Below are positions 1 to 9,749 of a stretch of DNA of 64,000 bases, one piece after another; position 1 is the first letter of the stretch, and the number at the start of each line of letters is the position of its first letter. Source of the DNA: Enterobacter cloacae (GTDB lineage: Bacteria; Pseudomonadota; Gammaproteobacteria; Enterobacterales; Enterobacteriaceae); contig NZ_CP056117.1 in assembly GCF_013375935.1 (NCBI RefSeq), forward strand, positions 682,001 through 746,000. Direction: 5' to 3'. The notes under the pieces were generated by a model. The model made no database searches, was not told the origin of the DNA, and saw nothing but the letters and a program-made list of their open reading frames with translations. Made by a program: the position numbers and the translations under genes.

Positions 1-1
1 T

Positions 2-253
2 GTGGTCGCTAAGAAGTCGGGCTATTCGAAATGGTATCTTCAGAGAATGTTCCGCACCGTGATGCACCAGACGCTCGGGGACTATATCCGCCAGCGCAGG
101 CTGCTGCTGGCGGCACAGGCGCTACGCTCTACGCAGCGGCCCATTTTTGATATCGCGATGGATTTGGGTTATGTGTCGCAACAAACGCTTTCCCGCGTGT
201 TCCGCCGCGAGTTTGACCGAACGCCGAGCGACTACCGCCATCAGCTTAATTAA
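2..253 (+). CDS. soxS: SoxS, AraC-family superoxide response activator (5'-truncated by window edge)
   Basis: Only the C-terminal part is present, starting near residue 26 of a protein of about 107 residues. The reading frame enters from the left edge with no start codon. It contains both helix-turn-helix motifs of the AraC DNA-binding fold, seen as VAKKSGYSKWYLQRMFR and FDIAMDLGYVSQQTLSRVFRR. In the family, SoxS is made when SoxR senses redox stress and then activates the soxbox regulon. It is convergent with pdeC, 6 bp away, the same pairing as in E. coli. The assignment is near certain from almost identical sequence. Confidence 0.96.
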   Translation: MVAKKSGYSKWYLQRMFRTVMHQTLGDYIRQRRLLLAAQALRSTQRPIFDIAMDLGYVSQQTLSRVFRREFDRTPSDYRHQLN

Positions 254-259
254 TGCGTG

Positions 260-1825
260 TTAACGCGATGGCTGCTGCTGCCAGGCCATAAACGCCTGGG
301 GCGGCATCGCTTTCGCGAAGTGCCATCCCTGACAGTACTGCACGCCGCGTTTCAGCAGCCAGCTCACCTGATCCCCCGTCTCGACCCCTTCCGCAATGGT
401 CTTCAGCCGCAGGCTTTGCGCCATCTCTATGATGTGCTCGGCAATCAGGTGGCTGGTGCTGTTGGTGGTTAAGGTATCGATAAAGGATTTGTCGATTTTC
501 AGAATATCGACGTTCAGCGAATAGAGGTTATGCAGGTTAGAGTAGCCGGTTCCGAAATCATCAATCGCCACTTCATAGCCCGCCTGGCGGAACGCCTGAA
601 TCACCGGCGTGGTTTTGGGCACATCAATAAAGCCACGCTCCGTCACCTCAATTTTGATCTGCTGCGCGCGAACCGCGTAATAGCGGGCTTTGTCTGAGAT
701 CAGCGCGATAAGACGCGAGGAGTGGAAGTCCGAGGCCGACAGGTTAATCGAGATATAGAGATGAGGATGAGCGGCAAGAAAATGCCCCAAATCGCTGAAC
801 ACCTCCTCCACGACGTAATCCGTTATGCGCTCAATCATCCCCTCTTTTTCGGCCAGGGGAATAAACTCCGCCGGGCTCATGACCTGTCCGTTAAAGCCGG
901 GCCAGCGCAGCAGCGCCTCTGCACCCACGCACTGGTTATTTTTAATATCAATAATGGGCTGATAATGTACGCAAAGCTGCCGCTTATTCAGCGCCCGGTG
1001 CAGAAGGCGGCCAGGGGAATTAAATTCACGGTGCGTGCGGGACCACACCAGCAGAATAATAATGCTGCAAATCATCCCCAGCGGCAGCGTCAGGGTAGCC
1101 TGATGATAAAGCGTTTGATAAAAGCGGGCGCTGGAGGTTGAAACGATGGCGGCAATGGGCCGCGTATCCGATTTCACGATCGTATAAAACCGGTCATCCT
1201 TTTGAAACGCCGCGTCCTTATGTCCAATCATCGAGCTTAATAAGGAAATATTGGCTTTCTGGCTAACGGAAAAAAAAGCATTGCTGACGGTGTCATACAC
1301 GCCCCACGCCAGGGCACGATCGTCTGACATCACTTCGCTATATGAAAGCGGATTAACCACCACCACATTATGTCCGCGCTGCACATATATCATTTTATAG
1401 CCGTTAAAAAATGGCGTATCGCGAAAATAATAGATGGCAACGTCGGGCTTACGATTGTAATTGGCAGTGGAGATCGTATAAGGATGTGCCGGTGTAGAAA
1501 TGGTCGAACAAAGAAAACTCTGACCTTCAGCATAAATTAAATCAGCAACAAACAGGCGGCCGCGGACAACGTTCAACATATATTGACGATGCTCCGGCGT
1601 ACAAACTTTACCCTGATATTTTTCCGCCTCGTCCTGCGCCAGACCAATCTGTTGAATAACCAGTTCAGTTTTGTCTAAAGCAAGTTCAGCAAACGTGCGA
1701 AGCTGGGAACTGGTTTCCGACACGGCTCTCAGCTGGGCAAACCATAGCGCAAGCATCACCGGCAGCATGACTACCATGATAATCCCTACCGCTCTGAGCA
1801 CCTTGCGCCGCGCGCTACGATTCAT
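260..1825 (-). CDS. pdeC: PdeC (YjcC), membrane c-di-GMP phosphodiesterase with periplasmic CSS-motif sensor
   Basis: This is a predicted cyclic-di-GMP-specific phosphodiesterase. From the ATG at 1825 it encodes 521 residues. It has an N-terminal membrane helix, a periplasmic sensor with two cysteines (VCTPEH and FLCST), a second membrane helix and a cytoplasmic EAL domain. The EAL motifs are intact: EALLRWPG, INLSASDF, VTERG, DDFGTGYSN, KIDKSF and AEGVET, so catalysis is expected. In E. coli the sensor cysteines form a DsbA/B-dependent disulfide that controls activity; the local motif here is C-S-T rather than C-S-S. The frame stays open upstream to 1906, but alignment with E. coli and a weak GAGCGGG ribosome site favour 1825. 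Confidence 0.92.
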   Translation of the reverse strand: MNRSARRKVLRAVGIIMVVMLPVMLALWFAQLRAVSETSSQLRTFAELALDKTELVIQQIGLAQDEAEKYQGKVCTPEHRQYMLNVVRGRLFVADLIYAEGQSFLCSTISTPAHPYTISTANYNRKPDVAIYYFRDTPFFNGYKMIYVQRGHNVVVVNPLSYSEVMSDDRALAWGVYDTVSNAFFSVSQKANISLLSSMIGHKDAAFQKDDRFYTIVKSDTRPIAAIVSTSSARFYQTLYHQATLTLPLGMICSIIILLVWSRTHREFNSPGRLLHRALNKRQLCVHYQPIIDIKNNQCVGAEALLRWPGFNGQVMSPAEFIPLAEKEGMIERITDYVVEEVFSDLGHFLAAHPHLYISINLSASDFHSSRLIALISDKARYYAVRAQQIKIEVTERGFIDVPKTTPVIQAFRQAGYEVAIDDFGTGYSNLHNLYSLNVDILKIDKSFIDTLTTNSTSHLIAEHIIEMAQSLRLKTIAEGVETGDQVSWLLKRGVQYCQGWHFAKAMPPQAFMAWQQQPSR

Positions 1826-2089
1826 TTCCCGCTCTATATCCCTGCATGTTGTACGCCTGCGGCAATCAAGGCCGGCTGCTTTGAAAAACAGGTGATTACG
1901 TTGCATGAATCATGCGAAGTTAGCAACTGACTTTTGGTATTAAAAATCTGAAATTTCATGATGACGATAATATTTTCCCGTAAGCCAAACTAAAAGTATT
2001 CGTTTCGTTTAAGGTAAGGAAATAATTACCCGCGGCAGAAGTGAAAAGTCTGCCAACATGAAATAGGGGCTATTTGTTCCCGTGCTGAT

Positions 2090-2340
2090 TTATAAATAAT
2101 CAGATGCCAGGACCGTTTTCCGTCTTTCCGTACGCCTGGCGTCATATAAGGCATTATCGGCACGGGTCAGTATTGCTGAGTTTCCCGCTGCCGCTCACGC
2201 TTCAACCACGCCTGCGCTGTAGGAGAGCTCCGGCGCCGCCCCAGGAGAGATTTGCCCCATGCCGCCGGCTGGTGCAGCTTTTTCAGCGAACGCCGGGCGT
2301 TGAGCGACGCCAGCGCCTGCATGCCGTCGTTAATAAGCAC
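2090..2340 (-). pseudogene. Decayed C-terminal fragment of a GGDEF (diguanylate cyclase) domain
   Basis: The minus strand reads LTRADNALYDARRTERRK and then a stop at 2090-2092, the typical end of a GGDEF domain (RADxALYxAKxxGR). Upstream in the same frame is LSYSAGVVEA, matching the conserved S-x-GV strand, interrupted by a TGA before the RAD motif. No GGDEF signature or start codon is visible. This looks like the tail of a diguanylate cyclase gene lost from between pdeC and yjcB. The call rests on two short motifs in the right order and spacing. The rest of 1826-2544 holds only AT-rich promoter-like sequence for pdeC and yjcB. Confidence 0.55.
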
Positions 2341-2544
2341 CCGTTTTTCTTAAATTATCTGTTCTCTGCACCGCAGAGATGCTGATTTGCGCGACGGAGA
2401 TATATTTTCCTGAGCTATAAATTCCCTTTTTTCGACGCGCAGAGACTGGCGAATAAAACAGCAAATGTGATATAGTTCACACATCTTATGTAACGAGAAA
2501 CATTGTTTCATTCCAGTTCGTCTGCTCTGTCGAGGATGGGTTTT

Positions 2545-2826
2545 ATGGCAACCATTACCACCAGCATGGTACTCCTGCGCTGGCCGTTGTTAAGCGCGGT
2601 TTTGATGTTCCTGGCCAGCACGTTAAACATTCAGTTTCGAAAATCGGATTACGCGGGTCTTGCCGTCATTAGCACCCTGCTGGGACTAGGCGCCGCGTGC
2701 TGGTTCGCGACAGGTCTGCTCGGCATTACGCTGATGGATATGGCCGCCGTCTGGGAAAACATTAAAGTGGTAATGGTGGAAGCCATGAGCCATACGCCAC
2801 CAGACTGGCCGATGGTCATTACCTGA
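2545..2826 (+). CDS. yjcB: YjcB, small inner-membrane protein of unknown function
   Basis: A protein of 93 residues, very similar to E. coli YjcB. Two hydrophobic segments (about residues 9-25 and 36-60) predict an inner-membrane protein with a short polar tail. The ATG at 2545 follows a GAGGA ribosome site. The frame is open further upstream to 2503, but those residues do not match the family. It lies beside pdeC as in E. coli. No function is known. A strong terminator follows directly. Confidence 0.9.
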   Translation: MATITTSMVLLRWPLLSAVLMFLASTLNIQFRKSDYAGLAVISTLLGLGAACWFATGLLGITLMDMAAVWENIKVVMVEAMSHTPPDWPMVIT

Positions 2827-2851
2827 TTATCTTTTGATAACAAACTGTTGA

Positions 2852-2876
2852 AAGCCTCCTGCGGGAGGCTTTTTTA
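2852..2876 (+). terminator. Rho-independent terminator of yjcB
   Basis: An 8-bp stem AAGCCTCC/GGAGGCTT with a TGCG loop, followed by a run of T residues. It separates yjcB from the fec block. Confidence 0.85.
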
Positions 2877-2884
2877 TTTCCAAT

Positions 2885-2903
2885 TGTAATGATAACCATT
2901 CTC
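2885..2903 (+). promoter_or_regulatory. Fur box upstream of fecI
   Basis: The 19 bp from 2885 match the Fur consensus GATAATGATAATCATTATC at 15 positions by eye, centred on AATGATAACCATT. The fecI start codon is about 45 bp downstream. Iron-bound Fur is known to repress fecIR at this position in E. coli. Confidence 0.85.
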
Positions 2904-2947
2904 ATATTAATATAGCGGCGTGATGATTAACTTTTGATGCATTCCGC

Positions 2948-3469
2948 ATGTCTGACCGCGCCGCCAACACAGCTTCTTTGACCCTCGAATCGCTTTACGG
3001 CGCGCATCACGGCTGGCTGAAAAACTGGCTTACCCGCAAACTGCAGTCCACCTTTGATGCCGATGATATCGCGCAGGACACCTTCCTGCGGGTGATGGGC
3101 AGTGACGCCCTGACCACAATCCGCGATCCGCGCGCCTTCCTGTGCACGGTTGCTAAACGGGTGATGGTCGATCTCTTTCGCCGAAACGCGCTGGAAAAAG
3201 CCTACCTGGAGATGCTGGCGCTTATGCCAGAGGCGCTGGCACCGTCACCGGAAGCGCGCGAAAGCCAGCTGGAAACCCTACAGCTTATCGACGCCATGCT
3301 TGACGGGCTCAGCGGCAAAACGCGCGAGGCTTTTTTGCTGTCACAGCTCGAGGGCCTTTCCTACAGCGAGATTGCCCAAAGGCAGTCCGTCTCCGTCAGC
3401 TCGGTGAAAAAATACGTGGCAAAGGCCGTTGAGCACTGCCTGCTGTTTCGCCTGGAGCACGGCCTGTGA
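2948..3469 (+). CDS. fecI: FecI, ECF sigma factor for ferric citrate transport genes
   Basis: A sigma-70 family ECF factor of 173 residues. Region 2 (about 15-80, with [13 protein letters not shown]) and region 4 (about 115-165, with [21 protein letters not shown]) are both clear. In the family, FecI is released by FecR when FecA binds ferric citrate outside the cell, and it then directs transcription of fecABCDE. The sequence is nearly identical to E. coli FecI. It overlaps the start of fecR by 4 bp and lies behind a Fur box, so expression needs both low iron and the citrate signal. Confidence 0.97.
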   Translation: MSDRAANTASLTLESLYGAHHGWLKNWLTRKLQSTFDADDIAQDTFLRVMGSDALTTIRDPRAFLCTVAKRVMVDLFRRNALEKAYLEMLALMPEALAPSPEARESQLETLQLIDAMLDGLSGKTREAFLLSQLEGLSYSEIAQRQSVSVSSVKKYVAKAVEHCLLFRLEHGL

Positions 3470-4419
3470 ATCCTTCCGTAACCGACTCCCGCCGCCGGGC
3501 GCTGCGCTCGGCATCGCACTGGTATGCGGTATTAAGCGGCGAACGCGTCAGCCCGCAGCAGGAAGCGCGCTGGCAGCAGTGGTATGAAGAGGACCAGGAT
3601 AATCAGTGGGCCTGGCAGCAGGTCGAAAACCTGCGCAGCCAGCTCGGCCGCGTGCCGGGTAAGGTTGCCAGCCGGGCGCTGCAGGACACCCGTTTTACCC
3701 GTCGCCACGTCATGAAAGGTCTGCTGCTGTTGCTCGGCGTCGGCGGCGGCTGGCAGCTCTGGCACTCTGAAGCCGGGGAAGGCCTGCGTGCCGACTACCG
3801 TACCGCCAGAGGCGCGGTCAGCCATCAGCGGCTGGAGGATGGTTCACTGCTCGCGCTCAACACGCAGAGCGCAGCGGATGTTCGTTTTGACGAGCATCAG
3901 CGTACCGTCCGGCTCTGGTACGGCGAAATTGCCGTCGCTACCGCTAAAGATGAGCGCCAGCGGCCTTTCCGCGTTCTGACCCGCCAGGGCCAGCTCACCG
4001 CGTTAGGCACGCGTTTCTCCGTGCTGCATGAGGACAACAGCACGCTGCTCACGGTCCAGCAGCATGCGGTTGAGGTTTCACTGGCACGACATCCTCAGGA
4101 AAAACGCATCGTAAACGCTGGCGAAAGCCTGCGGTTCAGCGACGCTGAGTTCGGCGAGACGATTCCGGCGGAGGAGGAAAGCGCCAGCTGGACGCAGGGG
4201 GTGCTGAGCTTTAGCGATAAACCGCTGGGTGAGGTTATTGCCACGCTGAGCCGCTACCGCAGCGGCGTACTGCGCTGCGATCCGGCGGTCGCGCAGCTAC
4301 GGCTGAGCGGCACCTTCCCGCTGAAAGATACCGATGCGGTTCTGAACGTTATAGCACAGACGCTGCCGGTGAAAATTGAGTCAGTTACGCGCTACTGGAT
4401 CACCCTCTCTCCAGCGTAA
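3466..4419 (+). CDS. fecR: FecR, transmembrane regulator of FecI
   Basis: A protein of 317 residues starting at a GTG that overlaps the fecI stop codon (GTGA). The cytoplasmic N-terminal part (1-80) contacts FecI in the family. A single membrane helix lies at about 84-100 ([15 protein letters not shown]), and the periplasmic C-terminal part touches the FecA signalling domain. Length and sequence match E. coli FecR throughout. The 4-bp overlap implies translational coupling of sensor and sigma factor. Confidence 0.96.
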   Translation: MNPSVTDSRRRALRSASHWYAVLSGERVSPQQEARWQQWYEEDQDNQWAWQQVENLRSQLGRVPGKVASRALQDTRFTRRHVMKGLLLLLGVGGGWQLWHSEAGEGLRADYRTARGAVSHQRLEDGSLLALNTQSAADVRFDEHQRTVRLWYGEIAVATAKDERQRPFRVLTRQGQLTALGTRFSVLHEDNSTLLTVQQHAVEVSLARHPQEKRIVNAGESLRFSDAEFGETIPAEEESASWTQGVLSFSDKPLGEVIATLSRYRSGVLRCDPAVAQLRLSGTFPLKDTDAVLNVIAQTLPVKIESVTRYWITLSPA

Positions 4420-4505
4420 GAAAAATAATTCTCATTTCGATTGTCCTTTTTACCCTTCTCGTTCGACTCATAGCTGAATACAACAAAAATGATGATGGAG
4501 AAGGT
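4420..4505 (+). promoter_or_regulatory. fecA promoter region (FecI-dependent)
   Basis: The 86 bp between fecR and fecA are strikingly conserved with the remembered E. coli sequence, including TTTCGATTGTCCTTTTTACC and the GATGGAGAAGGT ribosome site. In E. coli this is the only FecI-dependent promoter. Exact -35/-10 elements were not assigned. Confidence 0.7.
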
Positions 4506-6830
4506 ATGACGCCTTTACGCGTTTTTCACTCAGCAACACCTTTGGTTAACGCCATTCGCCTGAGCCTGCTGCCGCTGGCCGGGCTTTCGCTATCCGCCTT
4601 CGCCGTACAGGTTGATATCGCACCGGGCACGCTCGATAAAGCGCTTAACCAGTATGCCGCACGCAGCGGAATTACCCTGTCGGTTGACGCCAGCCTGACG
4701 CGCGGCAGGCAAAGTAACGGTCTGCACGGCGACTACAGCGTCGAAAGCGGCCTGCAGCAGCTGCTGAACGGCAGTGGCCTGCAGGTTAAAGCGCTGGGTA
4801 ACAACAGCTGGACGCTGGAGCCTGCTCCCGCCCCACAGGAAGATGCCCTGATCGTATCAGGAGACTGGCTGGGCGAAGCGCGTGAAAACGACGTATTCGA
4901 ACATGCCGGCGCGCGCGATGCGATCCGCCGTGAGGATTTCGCCAAAACCGGCGCAACCACCACGCGCGAAGTGCTCAACCGCATTCCCGGCGTTAACGCC
5001 CCGGACAATAACGGAACCGGCAGCCACGATCTGGCGATGAACTTTGGTATTCGCGGCCTCAACCCGCGTCTTGCCAGCCGCTCGACCGTGCTGATGGACG
5101 GTATTCCTGTGCCGTTTGCCCCCTACGGCCAGCCGCAGCTCTCGCTTGCACCCGTCTCGCTCGGCAACATGGATGCGATTGACGTGGTGCGCGGCGGCGG
5201 CGCGGTTCGCTACGGGCCGCAAAGCGTGGGCGGCGTGGTGAACTTTGTTACCCGCGCGATCCCACAGGATTTCGGCATCGAAGCGGGGGTGGAAGGCCAG
5301 CTCAGCCCCACCTCCTCACAAAACAACCCGAAAGAGACCCACAACCTGATGGTGGGCGGCACGGCGGATAGCGGATTCGGCACTGCCCTGCTCTACTCCG
5401 GCACCCGCGGCAGCGACTGGCGCGAGCACAGCGCAACCCGCATCGACGACCTGATGCTGAAAAGCAAATATGCGCCGAACGACGTGCACAGCTTTACCAG
5501 CCTGCTGCAATACTACGACGGCGAAGCAGATATGCCCGGCGGCCTGTCCCGCGCGGATTACAACGCCGACCGCTGGCAATCTACCCGTCCGTACGATCGT
5601 TTCTGGGGCCGTCGCAAGCTGGCAAGCCTGGGCTATCAGTACCAGCCTGACGGTCAGCATAAGTTTACCGTTCAGGGCTTTTATACCCAAACCCTGCGCA
5701 GCGGCTATCTGGAGCAGGGGAAACGTATCACGCTCTCCCCGCGAAACTACTGGGTACGCGGCATCGAGCCACGTTACAGCCAGAGCTTTACGATCGGCCC
5801 GACCGCGCACGAAGTGGGCGTAGGTTATCGCTACGTGAATGAATCCACCCACGAAATGCGCTACTACACCGCCACCCGTAGCGGCCAGCTGCCGTCAGGT
5901 TCAAGCCCTTACGACCGTGACACCCGCTCCGGTACCGAGGCGCACGCCTGGTATCTGGATGACAAAATTGACGTCGGCAACTGGACCATCACGCCGGGCA
6001 TGCGTTTTGAACATATCGAGTCATACCAGAACAACGGCATCAAAGGCACGCACCAGGAAGTGAGCTACAACGCCCCGCTTCCGGCATTAAACGTGCTCTA
6101 TCACCTGACTGACAGCTGGAATCTTTATGCAAACACCGAAGGCTCGTTCGGCACCGTACAGTACAGCCAGATTGGCAAGGCTGTGCAAAGCGGCAATGTG
6201 GAACCGGAAAAAGCGCGAACCTGGGAGCTCGGCACCCGATACGACGATGGGGCGCTGACGGCGGAAATGGGGCTGTTCCTGATTAACTTTAACAATCAGT
6301 ACGACTCCAACCAGACTAACGACACCGTTACCGCGCGCGGTAAAACGCGCCACACCGGGCTGGAAACCCAGGCTCGTTACGATCTCGGTACCCTGACCCC
6401 GACGCTGGATAACGTCTCTGTTTACGCAAGCTACGCCTACGTGAATGCGGAGATCCGCGAGAAAGGCGACACCTATGGCAATCAGGTGCCGTTCTCCCCG
6501 AAACACAAAGGTACTCTGGGCGTGGACTACAGGCCGGGCAACTGGACGTTCAACCTGAACGGCGATTTCCAGTCCAGCCAGTTTGCGGATAACGCCAATA
6601 CCGTTAAAGAGAGCGCCGACGGCAGCACCGGACGCATTCCGGGCTTTATGCTCTGGGGCGCGCGCGTGGCGTACGACTTTGGCCCACGGATGGCCGATCT
6701 CAACCTGGCGTTCGGGGTGAAAAACATCTTCGACCAGGCGTACTTCACCCGCTCTTACGACGACAACAACAAAGGCATCTACGCTGGCCAGCCGCGCACG
6801 CTGTATATGCAGGGGTCGTTGAAGTTTTAA
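4506..6830 (+). CDS. fecA: FecA, TonB-dependent outer-membrane ferric citrate receptor
   Basis: A precursor of 774 residues, the same length as E. coli FecA. In order it has a signal peptide (about 1-33, ending SAFA), the periplasmic signalling domain (about 34-110) that talks to FecR, a TonB box (DALIVSG, about 113-119), the plug domain with GIRGLNPR and [10 protein letters not shown], and a 22-strand barrel ending in a terminal phenylalanine. It imports diferric dicitrate with energy from TonB-ExbBD and starts the FecR-FecI cascade. It is the first gene of fecABCDE. Confidence 0.98.
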   Translation: MTPLRVFHSATPLVNAIRLSLLPLAGLSLSAFAVQVDIAPGTLDKALNQYAARSGITLSVDASLTRGRQSNGLHGDYSVESGLQQLLNGSGLQVKALGNNSWTLEPAPAPQEDALIVSGDWLGEARENDVFEHAGARDAIRREDFAKTGATTTREVLNRIPGVNAPDNNGTGSHDLAMNFGIRGLNPRLASRSTVLMDGIPVPFAPYGQPQLSLAPVSLGNMDAIDVVRGGGAVRYGPQSVGGVVNFVTRAIPQDFGIEAGVEGQLSPTSSQNNPKETHNLMVGGTADSGFGTALLYSGTRGSDWREHSATRIDDLMLKSKYAPNDVHSFTSLLQYYDGEADMPGGLSRADYNADRWQSTRPYDRFWGRRKLASLGYQYQPDGQHKFTVQGFYTQTLRSGYLEQGKRITLSPRNYWVRGIEPRYSQSFTIGPTAHEVGVGYRYVNESTHEMRYYTATRSGQLPSGSSPYDRDTRSGTEAHAWYLDDKIDVGNWTITPGMRFEHIESYQNNGIKGTHQEVSYNAPLPALNVLYHLTDSWNLYANTEGSFGTVQYSQIGKAVQSGNVEPEKARTWELGTRYDDGALTAEMGLFLINFNNQYDSNQTNDTVTARGKTRHTGLETQARYDLGTLTPTLDNVSVYASYAYVNAEIREKGDTYGNQVPFSPKHKGTLGVDYRPGNWTFNLNGDFQSSQFADNANTVKESADGSTGRIPGFMLWGARVAYDFGPRMADLNLAFGVKNIFDQAYFTRSYDDNNKGIYAGQPRTLYMQGSLKF

Positions 6831-6840
6831 CTCCCGCCAG

Positions 6841-6871
6841 CCCGACCTGCACGCGGGTTTTGCAGGTCGGG
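6841..6871 (+). other. Intercistronic stem-loop between fecA and fecB
   Basis: An 11-bp perfect inverted repeat, CCCGACCTGCA and TGCAGGTCGGG, encloses a 9-nt loop just after the fecA stop codon. No T-run follows, so it is more likely an mRNA 3'-end stabiliser or partial attenuator than a full terminator. Such a structure would allow far more receptor than transporter to be made from one transcript. Confidence 0.75.
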
Positions 6872-6904
6872 TCAGCGAAGCGCTACAGGACACAGGCTAC
6901 TCAC

Positions 6905-7807
6905 ATGTTCACACCATTACGCACCCTTTTCGCCGCTCTGCTGCTGATCGCCGGCCACGCCTTTGCCGTCACGGTTCAGGACGAACGCGGCACGTTTACG
7001 CTGGATAAAACGCCGCAACGGATCGTGGTACTGGAACTGTCGTTCGCGGACGCGCTGGCCGCCGTAGACGTCAGCCCGGTCGGTATTGCCGACGATAACG
7101 ATACCAACCGCATCCTCCCCGAGGTGCGCGCGCGGCTGAAGCCCTGGCAGTCCGTCGGCACGCGTGCGCAGCCGAGCCTGGAGGCGATCGGCGCCCTGAA
7201 GCCGGACCTGATTATTGCCGACAGCAGCCGTCATTCAGGCATCTATGGCGCGTTGCAGAATATTGCTCCGGTATTATTGCTCAAGTCACGGAACGAAACG
7301 TACGCGGAAAACCTGCAGTCTGCCGCCCTCATCGGCGACGTTGTGGGGAAATCAGCGCAGATGAAGGCCAGGCTGGCGCGTCATAAACAGCTGATGGCGC
7401 AGTGGGCCAGCCAGCTGCCAAAGGGAACGCTGGCGATCTTCGGTACCTCTAGGGAACAGCAGTTCAACCTGCACACCCGGGAGACCTATACCGGCAGCGT
7501 CCTGACCGCCCTGGGGCTAAAGGTGCCAACGGCGATGGCCGGGGCATCCATGCCGTCTGTTGGGCTGGAGCAGCTGCTGGCGCTCAATCCGGCCTGGCTG
7601 CTGGTTGCGCATTATCGCGAAGAGAGCATCGTTAAGCGCTGGCAGCAGGATCCGCTCTGGCAGATGTTAACCGCGGCGCAAAAACAGCAGGTTGTTTCGG
7701 TCGACAGCAACGCCTGGGCGCGGATGCGCGGTATTTTCGCCGCCGAGCGCATCGCCAGCGATACGGTAAAAATCGTTCATCACCAGCCTTTATCCGATGT
7801 GAAATAA
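6905..7807 (+). CDS. fecB: FecB, periplasmic ferric citrate-binding protein
   Basis: A substrate-binding protein of 300 residues for the FecCDE ABC importer. The signal peptide is about residues 1-21, ending GHAFA. The fold is the helical-backbone type (VVLELSFADALAAVDVSPVGIADD, then a second lobe from about 170). The ATG at 6905 gives the E. coli length; the frame is open to 6860 but those codons lie in the intercistronic hairpin. The stop codon overlaps the fecC start by one base. Confidence 0.96.
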   Translation: MFTPLRTLFAALLLIAGHAFAVTVQDERGTFTLDKTPQRIVVLELSFADALAAVDVSPVGIADDNDTNRILPEVRARLKPWQSVGTRAQPSLEAIGALKPDLIIADSSRHSGIYGALQNIAPVLLLKSRNETYAENLQSAALIGDVVGKSAQMKARLARHKQLMAQWASQLPKGTLAIFGTSREQQFNLHTRETYTGSVLTALGLKVPTAMAGASMPSVGLEQLLALNPAWLLVAHYREESIVKRWQQDPLWQMLTAAQKQQVVSVDSNAWARMRGIFAAERIASDTVKIVHHQPLSDVK

Positions 7808-8802
7808 TGCCTATCAGACATCCGGCGCTACGGTGGGGCCTCCCCGCTGTCGCGCTCTTGCTTCTTTTCTGGCTGAGTCTGTTTTGCTACTCGGCCATTC
7901 CCGTTTCCGGGGCTGACGCTTTTCGCGCCCTGCTGCCTGGCCACGCGCCGACGCTCCCCGAGGCGCTGGTGCAAAACCTCAGGCTACCGCGCAGCCTGGT
8001 CGCGATCCTGACCGGTGCAAGCCTGGCCCTTGCAGGCTCGCTCCTGCAAACCCTGACGCATAACCCCATGGCCTCTCCTTCCCTGCTCGGCATTAACAGC
8101 GGGGCAGCGCTGGCCATGGCGCTCACCAGCGCGCTGAGCCCGACGCCGGTGGCCGGTTTTTCCCTCTCCTTCATCGCCGCATGCGGCGGCGGCGCGAGCT
8201 GGCTGCTGGTGATGACCGCAGGCGGCGGATTTCGCCATACGCAGGACAGAAACAGGCTGATCCTCGCGGGTATCGCCCTGTCGGCCTTTTGCATGGCCCT
8301 GACCCGCATTACGCTGCTGCTGGCGGAAGATCACGCTTACGGCATTTTCTACTGGCTGGCAGGGGGCGTTTCACACGCCCGCTGGCAGGAGTTCTGGCAG
8401 CTCCTGCCGGTGGTGGCCATTGCCGCGCCGGTCGTGCTGCTGCTGGCGAAGCAGCTGAATCTGCTTAACGTCAGCGACAGCACCGCCCATACGCTGGGGG
8501 TGGATCTGCCGAGGCTGCGCCTCATCATCAACGTACTGGTGTTACTTCTGGTGGGAGCCTGCGTCAGCGTGGCGGGGCCGGTGGCCTTTATCGGACTGCT
8601 GATGCCGCATCTGGCACGCTACTGGACAGGATTCGATCAGCGCAGCGTCTTGCCGATGAGCATGCTGCTGGGCGCGATGTTTATGCTGCTGGCTGATGTA
8701 CTCGCCCGCGCGCTGGCTTTCCCCGGCGATCTTCCCGCCGGCGCGGTGCTGGCGCTGGCCGGTGCCCCCTGCTTTGTCTGGCTGGTCAGGAGGCGGGGAT
8801 GA
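7807..8802 (+). CDS. fecC: FecC, ferric citrate ABC transporter permease
   Basis: A hydrophobic protein of 331 residues of the BtuC/FecCD family with about ten membrane helices. Family signatures are seen in NPMASPSLLGINSGAA near 95 and GPVAFIGLLMPHLAR near 258. It pairs with FecD to form the inner-membrane channel. Its start overlaps the fecB stop and its end overlaps the fecD start by 4 bp, consistent with stoichiometric, coupled translation. Confidence 0.96.
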   Translation: MPIRHPALRWGLPAVALLLLFWLSLFCYSAIPVSGADAFRALLPGHAPTLPEALVQNLRLPRSLVAILTGASLALAGSLLQTLTHNPMASPSLLGINSGAALAMALTSALSPTPVAGFSLSFIAACGGGASWLLVMTAGGGFRHTQDRNRLILAGIALSAFCMALTRITLLLAEDHAYGIFYWLAGGVSHARWQEFWQLLPVVAIAAPVVLLLAKQLNLLNVSDSTAHTLGVDLPRLRLIINVLVLLLVGACVSVAGPVAFIGLLMPHLARYWTGFDQRSVLPMSMLLGAMFMLLADVLARALAFPGDLPAGAVLALAGAPCFVWLVRRRG

Positions 8803-9749
8803 AAAAGGTGCTGGCCATCGTGCTTGCCCTGGCAGGGTGTTCCCTGCTGTCGCTCCATCTGGGCGTAATCCTCGTTCCGTGGCGTTCGCTGCTGACCGAC
8901 TGGCAGCCCGGACGCGAGCACTATTACGTGTTGATGGATTACCGCCTGCCGCGCCTGCTGCTGGCGCTGTTTGTCGGGGCGGCCCTCGCGGTGGCGGGCG
9001 TGCTGGTGCAGGGGATCGTACGTAATCCCCTGGCCTCGCCGGATATTCTCGGCATCAACCATGCCGCCAGCCTTGCCTCGGTGGGCGCTTTGCTGCTTAT
9101 CCCGTCGCTGCCGGTGATGCTCCTGCCGCTGCTGGCGTTTGCCGGAGGCATGGCGGGACTTTTCCTGCTGAAAATGCTGGCAAATACCCGACAGGCGATG
9201 AAGCTGGCGCTGACGGGGGTCGCCCTTTCAGCCTGCTGGGCAAGCCTGACGGATTACCTCATGCTCCTGCACCCGCAGGATGTGAACAGTGCCCTGACGT
9301 GGCTGACAGGCAGCCTGTGGGGACGAGACTGGACCTTTGTGAAAATCGCCGTGCCGCTGCTGATGGTATTTCTGCCCCTGAGCCTGCGTTTCTGCCGCGA
9401 TCTTGACCTGCTGGCCCTGGGCGATGCCCGGGCAGCCACGCTCGGCGTATCGGTATCCCGCACCCGGTTTCGGGGCCTCCTGCTGGCGGTTGCCATGACC
9501 GCAACCGGCGTGGCCGTCTGCGGCCCCGTCAGCTTTATCGGCCTCGTGGTGCCGCATATGGTGCGAAAAATTACCGGCGGAAGACACCGCAGGCTGCTGC
9601 CCGTTTCTGCCCTGACGGGCGCGCTGTTACTGGTTATCGCCGACCTGCTGGCGCGGGTGATTCATCCGCCGCTGGAGCTTCCGGCAGGCGTTATGACCGC
9701 GATTATCGGCGCGCCGTGGTTCGTCTGGCTGCTTGTGAGAATGCGATAA
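8799..9749 (+). CDS. fecD: FecD, ferric citrate ABC transporter permease
   Basis: The second BtuC/FecCD-type permease, 316 residues with about ten membrane helices. NPLASPDILGINHAA and GPVSFIGLVVPHMVR are the counterparts of the FecC motifs, as expected for an ancient duplication. It forms a heterodimer with FecC. The stop codon at 9747-9749 is immediately followed by the fecE start. Confidence 0.96.
   Translation: MKKVLAIVLALAGCSLLSLHLGVILVPWRSLLTDWQPGREHYYVLMDYRLPRLLLALFVGAALAVAGVLVQGIVRNPLASPDILGINHAASLASVGALLLIPSLPVMLLPLLAFAGGMAGLFLLKMLANTRQAMKLALTGVALSACWASLTDYLMLLHPQDVNSALTWLTGSLWGRDWTFVKIAVPLLMVFLPLSLRFCRDLDLLALGDARAATLGVSVSRTRFRGLLLAVAMTATGVAVCGPVSFIGLVVPHMVRKITGGRHRRLLPVSALTGALLLVIADLLARVIHPPLELPAGVMTAIIGAPWFVWLLVRMR

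Noticed and set aside
2104-2385. Plus-strand frame of 93 codons between pdeC and yjcB
   Set aside because: It has no ribosome site or family similarity; the minus strand of the same region shows GGDEF remnants instead.
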